Shown: in pieces, positions 35,484-46,576 of the stretch
Layout of the letters: the number at the start of each line of letters is the position of its first letter
How positions within the stretch are numbered: position 1 is the stretch's first letter
From: Patagioenas fasciata
Lineage: Eukaryota; Chordata; Aves; Columbiformes; Columbidae
NCBI RefSeq assembly: GCF_037038585.1
Contig: NC_092524.1
Span: 46,461,001-46,525,000, forward strand
Length of the DNA: 64,000 bases
Reading direction: 5' to 3'
Made by a program: the position numbers and the translations under genes
The notes under the pieces: generated by a model
What the model saw: only the letters and a program-made list of their open reading frames with translations
Told to the model about the DNA's origin: nothing
Databases searched by the model: none

Positions 35484-37700
35484 GTAAGTGCTAGTGCTGA
35501 AGATCAGGAAAGCAGTGGTGGGCATGCTGGGATGCTTTCTCAAGAACTGGCAGGAAAAAAAACTTTCTCAGCAAGCAGAAGAAACACAGCTGCCTATACT
35601 GCATGTAGCGGTTCCTAGGTAACAGTCTGAGTTCAGCTGTGCACGGAATTTATTTCTCCTGGGATTAAAAAGACTAAACAGAAGGGAGCAAAGGCTGCAT
35701 TTCATAGAGTTGGAAGAGGAAGATCCCTAAAAATGTAGCTGGGGAAAAGAGAAAAAAAAACAACTTGGCTAAAATGGCTCCTCTTTGCATTAGGCTTTGG
35801 CTCAAAGATGCTCTGTTGTTTAAGCTTGGCCTGTAATAATGGGCCAGGACATTCTTTACATTTTTCTTCCGTATTACAGAAAAGCCCCTTAGTTCAGAAA
35901 GGCATAGTTGAGACTTGTGAATCAGCTGCATAGTGAAGTTAATCAGCAGAGGTGAAAGTTCCCAAAGGAAAATCACTGAGACTTACAGAAGCAAATCTTC
36001 ATAATTCCCTAGTGGTTAATTGATTCAAACAAGTTTATCTGCTGTTAAGGTCCCAGTAAATGAGGACCCAATTAATTTTGCACTGATGCAGACCTATTAG
36101 CAGGTAGAGTGTAGTCTTGATGAACCCATATTACCCATGGCCCACGATAATTTGTGGTGGTGCTGTAATAGAATTTATGGACTAGAACGCTTTAAAATAT
36201 TATGTTTCTGACCTTTTGTTTTGCTGTGAAAACCCTGAAAACATGACTTCAGTATCACTAATGCAGTGACCTTTGTGTTTTCACAGGCTGAAAGAAAAGT
36301 TTGCGTAAGGGTGAACCACCCAATTCATCTCTTGGATATTTAGCTCTGAAACTTAAAGATGACATTTCCATTATTAATGTCAGTGATTTTATTGCTGATC
36401 CTCTAGCACAAACATTCAGCTAGTGCACTTATTGTACGGTTCCAAACTGCCTCCCACGCTTTACCATCTGCCAAAAACTCCAGTTATCCTACCAGAAATT
36501 TTATAGGGTGAATAGCTGTAGTAAAAAAAATGACTCTACAGTACATTGGAATGTGACGGTGTAGGAATGGAATATAATGGGACTATCAAAATAAATAAAA
36601 TTATGTCAACATGGTAGTATATGTGTAATTGAGGCAAAAGTTCTGGTCTACTGTATGGTTCAAGTTGAGTTCTTAGTAAGTACAGTATATAAAGGAAGGT
36701 TACACGTACATTTACAATTAAATGGGAAAATGGAGTTCTCAATATATTGACCAAACTGGTTTGCTGAGTGAACTTAGATGCAGATGTTTGTGTGCTCAAT
36801 TCTGCCTTTTTCAGGGTTTTAAGAGCACTCTCAGAGTTGCCACACTGTAATTTTAAACCTCTGCAAGAGTTTTCTCTCTGTCTCCTATAGGTACTCTTGT
36901 TGTTACATGTGTCTGTGATAACTGTAGGTAGCATTTTTCTATCCTTCCCTGTTTCTGTGAATATTTATGCAAACCACGTGCAAGGATTGTTGATACAATG
37001 AATAATGGAAGGCAACAGCCAGAGCTGCAGGAAGAATATAGGCTAGATAATTGCTCCAAAGTTCAGGGTAGTCACATTCTCTGAGAGGAGTGAGAACTGA
37101 GAACCTGAGCTCATGTTCTCTTCTGTAGGACGAGGCAAGCAACACTGTACTAAACGTGTCCTCTCTGAAGCTGAAGCAAAGGGTTTACCGTGCCATTTAG
37201 CTAAGAGCGTGAAGGCTTAGACAGAAGCCTGGTTTGGCTAGGGTGAGGCCAGCAGAACCTTGGTGGGTGGGTCACTCAAAGCTTCCTTGTTGCTCAAAGA
37301 GGTATATAGCTCCAAGAACGGTGCCAAATATTGAAGTGATTGAACTAACTAGAGCAAAGCATTTGTTCTTAGAAACTTGGGAAGGATATTTTCTTCACCT
37401 TTGCACCAAGCCACTGGTATGGGTCAGAGGCTACTGTGCCCAGTCTGTGTGGCTCAGAAATTACTCTGGTCCTTCCTGCAGGAACAGCTGGTTTTCCTCT
37501 TCACTCTCTCCATTGATTGCTTACACTAGGGCCCTGATTTCCCTCATCAGCAGCTTGTTTGGGTTTACTGTTTCACAGGTATTTAGTACCCTAGATACCA
37601 ACTAGAGGGGTTGGAGGCATAAGTCATAAAGCAGATTACAGAATAAACTGCTAGCATTTAAATAAAGAAGGCTGTGAAACAGGGAATAGAGGGAATAGAG

Positions 37701-38560
37701 TGTACTATCAGCAAGTCTGCTGATGACATGAAGCTGGGAGGAGTGGCTGATATGCCAGAAGGCTGTGCCGCCATCCAGCGAGACCTGGACAGGCTGGGGA
37801 GTTGGGCAGGGAAAAATTTCATGAAATATAACAAGGACAAGTGTAGAGTCTTGCATCTGGGCAGGAACAACCCCAGGTTCCAGTATAGGTTGGGGAATGA
37901 CCTGTTAGAGAGCAGTCTAGGGGAAAGGAACCTGGGGGTCCTGGTGGACAGCAGGATGACCATGAGCCAGCACTGTGCCCTTGTGGCCAGGAAGGCCAAT
38001 GGCATCCTGGGGTGTATTAGAAGGGGGTCGAGAGAGGTTCTCCTTCCCCTTTACTCTGCCCTGGTGAGACCACATCTGGAATATTGTGTCCAGTTCTGGG
38101 CCCCTCAGTTCAAGAAGGACAGGGAACTGCTGGAGAGGGTCCAGCGTAGGGCAACAAAGATGATGAAGGGAATGGAGCATCTCCCTTATGAGGAAAGGCT
38201 GAGGGAGCTGGGTCTGTTTAGCTTGGAGAAGAGGAGACTGAGGGGTGACCTCATTAATGTTTATAAGTATGCCAGGCTCTTCTCGGTGACAACCCGTGAT
38301 AGGACAAGGGGTAATGGGTTCAAACTGGAACACAAAAGGTTCCACTTAAATTTGAGAAGAAACTTCTTCTCAGTGAGGGTGACAGAACACTGGAACAGGC
38401 TCCCCAGGGGAGTTGTGGAGTCTCCTACTCTGGAGGCATTCCAGACCTACCTGGATGCCTTCCTGTGTAGCCTCATCTGGGTGTTCCTGCTCCGGCAGGG
38501 GGATTGGACTGGATGATCTTTCGAGGTCCCTTCCAATCCCTAGCATTCTGTGATTCTGTG
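37701..38560 (+). mobile_element. CR1 LINE, 5' truncated, reverse transcriptase end intact in frame
   Basis: This is the best-preserved CR1 copy in the window. It begins inside the reverse transcriptase domain at [12 protein letters not shown], which corresponds to the family's catalytic FADD/YADD box, here SADD. It then stays open for 270 codons to the TGA at 38514-38516. Recognised blocks in order are [110 protein letters not shown] and [16 protein letters not shown]. An in-frame deletion of about nine residues follows YKYA. The ATTCTGTG tail is at about 38545-38560. The copy lacks ORF1, the endonuclease and most of the reverse transcriptase, so it is not mobile. The intact frame suggests a fairly recent insertion. 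Confidence 0.95.
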
Positions 38561-39182
38561 AAAAGTTGTAGAGATAAAAAAGGAACCAGGCAGAACCTCT
38601 GTATAAATGTACCAATGTTCAAAAATGTCTGAGAAGATTGAATAAGCCTTCTCTAACAGCCTGACGATACCTATTGGGGGTCTGCAGAGAAGAAGCATAA
38701 ATGTGTCAAAAATGGCCTAACCAAAAGTAAGTATGATGCTCAAAGAGCGAGTCAGGCAGTATGGAAACTTTTAACCAGACTGTTCAGAAAACAGTTCACT
38801 GGTAGTACTGTAGAATACTGGTGGTAGATACTGTTGTGCAGTGGGTTCAAGCTTTTGAGGACAGATCCCTTGAGATGGAATAAAAGGGAGAATAAAAGTC
38901 TGCATTTCTGCAAAGCAGCTCAGGGTTCTGAAACAACCCACCACTACAATAAGTGTGGCAGCCTCTCATCCCTGTGGCCACATCCTCATCTCATGGAGAG
39001 GCAGAAGTGGTGTGTGAGCTGTGTGCCACTGGCATAATGAGAGAGAAGGCAGAAATTCTCGTGCATTTACACACAGGAAGCTAAATCTGAAAGCTACCAT
39101 TTGGGCATTATTTGAAGTGTCTGAACAGACAGTTTCCTATCAAAGTTCCAGGAATTTTTAGCAGGTTTTATTCTATTAAAGA

Positions 39183-39461
39183 AATCACTGAATGTTAGGA
39201 ATTGGAAGGGATCTCAAAAGATCATCTAGTCCAATCCCCCCGCTGGAGTAGGAACATCTAGAAGAGGTTACATAGGAATGTGTCCAGGCGGGTTTTGAAT
39301 GTCTCCAGAGAAGGAGACTCCACAACCCCTTTGGGCAGCCTGTTCCAGTGTTCTGTCATCCTCACTGTGAAGAAATTTCTTCTCATATTTAAGTGGAACC
39401 TCCTGTGTTCCAGTTTGTACCCATTGCCCCTTGTCCTATCATTGGTTGTCACTGAGAAGAT
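39183..39461 (-). mobile_element. CR1 LINE fragment, minus strand, short 3' piece
   Basis: A 280-bp 3' end of CR1 in reverse orientation. The plus strand shows GGAATTGGAAGGGATCTC, TCATCTAGTCCAATCCCCC and GGAGACTCCACAACC words. The minus-strand translation gives [20 protein letters not shown], then [20 protein letters not shown], then [20 protein letters not shown]. It ends abruptly at GTCACTGAGAAGAT, a typical 5' truncation. It lies 622 bp from the plus-oriented copy and shares its last 280 bp with it. Confidence 0.93.
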
Positions 39462-41622
39462 ACTAAGAATTACTACCTTTATGGAACATTCAATGTGCTT
39501 CTGACATGATTTTCACTGAAATTGAACACCTAGCTGCTAGTGGGTTGTCAGTTATTCTGAAAAAAATTGCTTTTTAAATTTTATGTTACTTTGAGGGTCC
39601 CTCAGCATTACACTGATTGCTTCATGGAATTTGGCAATTCAGTTAGTATTAGTGAAATAGGGTGATTGTGAACTAAGAAATCAATTCTCTTTTCCAAATC
39701 TTCTTCAGAATATAGCTTGCTGAGTAACCACTAAGATAAGTAACATGATGGGTTGTTCAGTTCCAGGTTGTCTATATGAGGTTTTGTTTGATATGATGAG
39801 TTCAGATGATGAAGAAAGGCATCTACAGGCCAGTCTTTTTTTTACTGTATATATTAACAATGCAAGATGTATGGTGACATTTTGCCATATGTTGCTGGTT
39901 TGTCTGTTCCTCTCTAGTGGCATTAGGTGAATAGTGCATTAATTCTTTTTCTCAAGAAAGTGAAGTTCTAGCTAAAAAGGTGTCATATTTTCACCAGAAT
40001 TTAGCTTTTGAACAACTGGCAAGAGACATCAAGGAAATTCTGTAGCTAAGTGGAAGACCTCATAGTTAGAAATGTACTGTATTTACTATTCTTCCTTTTT
40101 TGCTAACACAGACTAGGTTTTAGGGACAATAGAAGATGAAGGGCACTTTATGAAAATATAACAGCATAATCTCAAGTAGTTTCTACATTTCTGAACTGGA
40201 CTGTTTTCTGCAAGAACCTGGAGACAAGGACAATCTGAAAGTGCAGTTGTGGAGTGGATGCACAAGGTGATGACCCCAGCTGATTTTATTTGATTTGGTT
40301 TAATTTGTAAAGGTAGCAGCAACTTAGTGAAATCTGTCTTTGTGCTTCTCTGTCATTTGCTGCCAACTTCTTGAGAGCTTGCAGGATTTTTGTTTTAAAA
40401 CCTTCAGAAGACAGATTGTCTCTGGGGTTCTGTTTTCCTATGGCACAAATATAATGTGCTAATAACCTGTATGATTACAAATAAATATGAATCATGATTA
40501 AAACTGGGCAAGTTCATTGCCTGGCTCCAGACTTCACAGGACTTTCATATTCTCAGACTGATTGACAGTGATGCAGTCTTATTGTGCTAATGTTTATATT
40601 ACTAGTGTCCACACAGCTTTTCCACTATGTATGTGGGAGAAAAGGCATTAGACTTACTGATGAGGGAAGGTAAAAGTTAGTAATATGCTATCTGAGTTTG
40701 ACAGCAGCAAAGACTGCTAATTCACGCAGTCGCAGATCTTTACCTAGTCTGGTTTAAAGCATGAATCTGGAACTAATTCATTTGTATTCTAGTTCTCTTG
40801 AGAATACTTCATACAAAAGGTGAATGTTGAAACTCAGATGCCAGGGAGGAAATTTCTTGAGGCAGGTGGTACAGGCTTGATTTTATTCCCTGTGATTTCC
40901 AGGTCTGTATCTGAGCTTAGCTGCAGGATGATGCACAGCTGTCTGTTTATTTTGGACATTCACCTGGCCCCCATATCTGCGTGAATGCCAAGTCTTGAAG
41001 GTATGCAACTCTTCGAAATAAAGTGTATCATCATCTGTAAGGGCTTAAAACTGGATCCTGAACTGTTGAGAGACTACTTGAAGAATATGTGGATTGATAA
41101 ACTGGTTGGGATCTAATTCATGCAGGAGGCAGGCTGCTGTTCTTAGTTCTCTAGTGATTTCCTTCTTTAGGGTAAGGTGGAGAGCAGTGTCTGAACACCA
41201 TCCAAATAAGATGAATGTGCAAGCAGTGTGGTCTGATACACAGCAATGAATGTAGCTTGCTTGCAAACTAGTGATGGTATGGAGCACTTTTACGCTTGCT
41301 CTTCTCTGCATCTAGGGCACTCCAGATTTTTTCATTTTACAGGAGTTCTACAGGTAGACTGCGTATTTCTGAAGGTTTTTTATATCCAAGATTATTGTAT
41401 GGTCCTTCATAAGAAGGTCGTGTATGTAATGTTATTGGAGACCTGAAATTAGAGTTAATGTTGGAATTGCTAAGCTGTGACTGGCTGTTTTCTGTCCACT
41501 GCTTGAATTAACATTATTCCTGAAATGCAGCCTCTTTCATATAAGCTTAAGGAAAGAAGAGATTCTTTTAGCAGGTGTGCAAAAGTACGAGCTTCAAAAT
41601 TGTCCTGCATCAGCAAAAAAGG

Positions 41623-41638
41623 AAAAAAAAAAAAAAAA
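41623..41638 (+). repeat. A16 homopolymer run
   Basis: Sixteen A are set in a purine-only stretch of about 40 bases (41614-41646). No adjacent retroposon body was recognised. Confidence 0.6.
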
Positions 41639-41773
41639 GAAAAAGACAAGTAAACACAGCAGACATTTAAACAACACACATACAATAACATTAGATTGTT
41701 TGCCAGATATAAACAAAGAAAATGCCTGAGATTTATCAGTCAGTGTCTCTCAACTCTCTTGGAGCACGAAGAG

Positions 41774-41798
41774 TGGGGATGGGATGGAATGGGGTGGG
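41774..41798 (+). repeat. G-quadruplex motif in a TGGGA-like repeat
   Basis: Runs of GGGG, GGG, GGGG and GGG are separated by loops of 2, 7 and 1 bases. It reads like a short degenerate GGGAT/GGAAT minisatellite. It fits the usual G3 or longer, loop 1-7 rule for quadruplex formation on the plus strand. Confidence 0.7.
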
Positions 41799-42557
41799 AT
41801 ATGTACTGTTGCCACTGTGCATGGCCTGTGTCAAACTCTCAGCCACTTGCTACAGTAGGATGGAATTCCCAGCTGCCCAGCCTTGTCCAGGCTTCTTCAG
41901 CTTCTGCCGGGCTCCCCAGCAGCCTCAGATGGCAGTAGATTGTTGAACACCAATGTATTTATTTTTACGTTGTTACCACATTCCCAAGAGGAGCCTTGGC
42001 TATGATTTCAGCTGGTCTCACCATACTGTCCAAATCCTTCATCAGGAGCAGCTGGGAAAAGAAATCACTCAGGTTTCTGCACAGCACATTGCTGGTACGC
42101 CTCTTCCCTCCCACTAATCCTGTTAATTCCAGTCTTCATTTGCCACCCTCCTGTTCTCTCTTGTTGCTGTGACTGACTGCACAAGTGGTGTTGACTTTGA
42201 AGGGTGACCTTCAAATGGGCACCTCGAGTAACCTCTGCCTCAGACTACTTTGGCTACATATGCACAAGATATCTTATGACGCGAAAGAGCAACTTTTGAT
42301 GTCACCTCAGTACTTATCTTAGTCCAGCAATGGAGTAATGATGAGCTCTTCCACAGAAATCCTTCCAGAACCACCTGTCTGGCTGAGAAGCTCTGGGTGG
42401 GTCACTGAAAGGGAACTGCAGTGTGGTACCCAACACTCTGCATCAAAAGACCTCCTCCTTATCCCATTTTTAGTGCTTCTTGAAGGAGCAGGGAGCCATT
42501 ACCTAATGACTAGCAATGAGCAAATATTGATTTCTCTAACCAATACCTTTTAAACAG

Positions 42558-42614
42558 ATACAAATGATCCACAGGGCATGAGTCTGTTCAGGTTTATCCA
42601 GTTACCAGAAAACT
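42558..42614 (+). other. TTLL5: Candidate 57-bp symmetric cassette exon of TTLL5
   Basis: A reasonable acceptor (CCAATACCTTTTAAACAG) and a strong donor (ACT|GTGAGT) bound 57 bp. It is phase 1 at both ends, so it can join the phase-1 donor at 35483 without a frameshift. The G carried over gives Asp, then TNDPQGMSLFRFIQLPEN. Asp after NST matches the human order SST-D. It would also join in frame to the candidate terminal exon at 58227. Conservation is not known to me, so it stays a candidate. Confidence 0.28.
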
Positions 42615-45600
42615 GTGAGTCTCATTAAATCTCAGCAGAGTGTAAAGCTCTGCCAAAAGCAGCATTCCAGGCCCTTCTCAGTTCTTGTTAAGAAGATAAT
42701 CTCTAACTCAGCCATCGCCTCTCAGCTGGAGCTGAGGGTCAGTGCTCACTTCTAATGATGAGAAATTACATTAATCCTTAGCTTGTGTGAGCAGCCTGCC
42801 TCTCACACCTCTAGTCAAACTTTTGCCTTTCTTTAATGAAAGGAAGGAGCTTTTTCTTGTTGCTACTGGTCTCATGCCACTGAAATGACATTCCAAATCT
42901 CAGGACCACTGGGAAAGCAGGAGAAAAAAAGGACAGTCTCTAGAAATTGGCTTCCCTGGTTAAAAACTAGAACCCAGCTTGTATTTTAGGAGCCTTCACT
43001 TCTGACAGGCTCAAAGAAAACTCTGAAGCAGGATAAGTAATGACTTCAGGCAGTTGGCATTTTTGTCTGCCTGGAGGCTGAGTGTTGCTTGTTCTCAGTA
43101 GTTGGGTGATGGCGAACTGCCTGCATTTCCTTGCTGTGTTGGAAATGTCATTCAAGATCAGGTGTGCAAAGACTGGGGTGAGGTTATATAATGTCTTGGC
43201 TACTTCTTTCTCACATCTGGCCCTTTGGCATTAAGCTACCTATAGAGAGGATGACTTTGCCCATCCAAATTGGATTTTGTTTTAATCTGGCATTATTTTA
43301 TTGAGACTAAAAATAGAAACAAAAATGTGTGTGAATAGGGTAAAAGGAGTGTCTGGAGTTATGAAATGAAATGTGGGCAAGAGCCAGAGAAGAGAGAGCT
43401 ACAACAAACCAGGGAGTAGGTAGCTGAACAAGAGAAATCAGAGTGAATGCTGTCAAGTACAGAAGGGCATTAGCAGTCAGGGTGGGGAGCCCACCCAGTG
43501 TCTTCTCTGCAACATGGGGAGTGGGAGGGCTCATGCTGGCTTCTACTGCTGTTTTTCCACTTGCTAATGAGGCTGCTCACCATTTTTTTCAGGCAGGGAG
43601 ACTTCACTCAAATACAGTTGTGGGTGCTGTTTGTGTCACCACCCCCTCCCCAAGTAAATTTTCATGCTGCTTTCCCGTGCCTGCCCAGTCCAGCAAGCCA
43701 ACTTGAAATTGTGCCCAAAAGATGGGGGAGGGCACGCTGGCCTTCTGTTGTCAGCTGTCCTGGCTTGCTAGCGTCAGTCACAGATGGATATAAATAAACC
43801 CTATCCATTTATTGCCTTTCTTAGTTGCACTATATATTATCAAGAGAATGCTGGGCATCACTCTAGGATTAGAAATTCCCTCAGCTCTGGGATAAAAAAA
43901 TCTGAATTTCTAGGATTATCAGAGCTTCTTCACTAGATTTGGGAGGCTTCAACATGCTTCTCAGTTCTGCAACAGACTTGCTGTGGGTATGATGAAACAG
44001 CCCAAACTAGCTCTAAAAAATGTTAGCATGGGTCCTTGACCCAGTGCTGTCATCTAACCTAGTGCTCTGCTCTGTCTCATTCCTGCAGCTTGGAAGCAGA
44101 GTAGTTTAGGTGCTGGTGTCTGACCCAGGCTGTGCACATCTGTGCTGGGAAAGTCTACGTGACACTGAATTTTAGTGTGCAGGTATCCCGTAAATGACTT
44201 TATACAATTCCTGTGATTTCCTTGTGACTCAGAATCATACCCATTAAATGGATGTAATTCTTTTCTTCCCACTGTGTAACTGTTCTAGGTACAAAAGTGT
44301 TGAGGTGCAGTCATCGATGACATAATAGTATGTAAACATGCAGACAGACATACAGGCAGATACTTTACACCTCCTGGCAGGCAGAGAATAAAGGAGATTC
44401 ATTCTGTTGTATGTGGTGATTCACTCCAATGACTCTCATCACTAGGGAGAATCAACCCTTAAGGTTGGCTGCTATCCGGAATGTGGGGTTTTTTCTGTCC
44501 CACCTACTCAACCAGAAGGAGGTGGAATGCTCACCAGTAGCTTTGAAATTATAAGACTTCACAGAATTATATACATAAGTATTTATGAAGTTAATAAATT
44601 AACCGTGAGCTGCATTCATGGTAGGAACCTACATATTTACTTGCAGACATAGGAATGCCCCTCTCTGTGTTGAGTTCTCAAGGCAGCTATACAAGAAGAA
44701 CTCACACAAACTGGTTTTAGTTCCATTTATGAGAAAAGGCAAACTATATCGTGCATTTCTGTAGGAACAGGAAGGCTCAAAAGTCTCTTCAAAACAGGAA
44801 GATGAGGTTGAAGCTGGCTGCCTCTTTCCTGTCACTTTGTTTCCTTAATTTCAGCATATTGCCAAGGGATAGGTTTCTGGACTGGTATCCTATCTTAATA
44901 CACATCGTTGACAGTTTGGTTCCTAATTCAGGTTCCAAACTTTCTGTGCAGTGACACAGCTGGCAATCCTGCTTTCTAAACATCTTTCCAGATCCTCTGT
45001 ACTGTGTGATGTTTGGCTCTATGCTGGGCTTTCAAGGAGAGCGTAATTTTAAAAATATAGCAGTATTGTTAATAAACAGCTCTCAACAAATGTCTCTTGC
45101 ATTTAGGAGCAAGCTGATGTGCTAAATACATAGGACAAGCTTTACCTACTAGATTAGCTGTTAGCTGTAAGATGCAAACTGTCCAAAATAAACCTGGTAC
45201 ATTTCCAAGTGTTTGGGATTTTTCTTTTTAAAGGACTGTCTAAGGACAGATGACATTGACTTTTTCCCATAACATGGCTAAGTAGGAAAATGTCTCAGTA
45301 TGTAGAATTCAAATCTATCTCTATAACAATGAGAAGAAAATGTTTTTCTTATCCTCATTTTGTTTCTTGTAACGATCAACCTTTTCACAACCCTATCTCC
45401 CCTGCATCAAGGTTCTCAGCATCTTTTGGAGTGGGGAAGTAGACCCCCATGGGTAAAAGGCACGAAGAAAGAGACAAAGCATATGGGGGAAGAAGTCAGA
45501 GCTACTGGAGGAGCATGTGAAGAGATGAGTCAGAGGTGAAGAGGCTTGAGAAGAATACCAAGAATACTTTTTCACACAGTAGCTTATTAAGTTAGGTTTT

Positions 45601-46502
45601 GTCATTCTGATTTTTGACCTCATCTGTTCCTGTAGAGAGAAGTTGTGTGATGGGGAGACTCAGATTTCTGATGATGGCTGACATTTGCAGAGCAGTGCAG
45701 CAGTTTTTCTCCACAAAAAAGTCCCTCGTGATTCATCAAAATCTTTGCTTTGTGTTTTTTCCAGCCTCTGCTTGCAGAGAAGGACTAACACTGAACACCA
45801 GGTGAGGAATCCAGGGTGTTGCTTCAAGCATGGGGCAAAGGCAGCAGTGACTTCATACCACCACACTCCCATAACACCCAGGAAAGAGTGAAGAGGAGGT
45901 CCTGGTGAGGGGAAAACCCACTGAGGAGAGTGCTTGAACATCTGTAGAAGCTGGTGGTACACCTGCAAGTTGAGGTGAATGGCTGCCTCTGAGAGCTTCT
46001 GCTGCTGAGTCTTGGGGTCTCTTCCTCACACCTCTTCTCGATCACTAACCGTGAAATCTTTCTGTAAGACAGAGGTCCACCAGCTGCCTGTATTGTTCTT
46101 CCTAAGGTCTAAGCTTGAACATAAAGTCTCATTTGCTCAGCTATTTCAGTTTATCCTAGTCTGGTAAGAGCCAAGAGTCTCTGCTGTCATCATATGGCAA
46201 CCATTAGCAGAGAAAAATATTAGAACGTACATCTGGAGACACCTATGTTGGTTGCTATCTTGAATTTTGGCACAGAGCCATAGAACTGATTGGTTTGAAT
46301 AAAGTCATTTCATTTGTTTGTTTTGGTTATAATTTCAGTTATTCACACCCCCAAAATATTTGCTGTCATTATATTGGACAGGATTTAAAATCTGTCTTTA
46401 TGTTTCACTGCTGGATGCTTATGTTCTGTGTGGCTTATTTTTGTATTCTGATTTCTGTTTGTTTAAGCTTTGTAAACTTTTAAAATTGGCTGATGTTTTC
46501 AG

Positions 46503-46576
46503 ACCCAGGCTTGAACCCTAAGGCACAGGTGGCTCTTATCAGTTGCAATGGTGGCTTGGTGAAGCACTCCAGTTAA
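46503..46576 (+). other. TTLL5: Candidate TTLL5 terminal coding segment A
   Basis: After the acceptor GATGTTTTCAG, the carried-over G gives GAC CCA GGC, i.e. D-P-G, then LNPKAQVALISCNGGLVKHS and a TAA at 46574-46576. D-P is what follows SST in human TTLL5. The polypyrimidine tract is weak, and a two-residue match is easily accidental. Confidence 0.12.

Noticed and set aside
38834-39037. Plus-strand open frame continuing phase 1 as DPLRWNKREN
   Set aside because: The presumed acceptor has no pyrimidine tract. The D-P start is matched equally by several random sites.
44994-45060. TTTCCAG followed by ATCCTCTG as a possible TTLL5 end
   Set aside because: The frame runs on far beyond a human-like end with no family match. 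AG followed by AYCC is common by chance.
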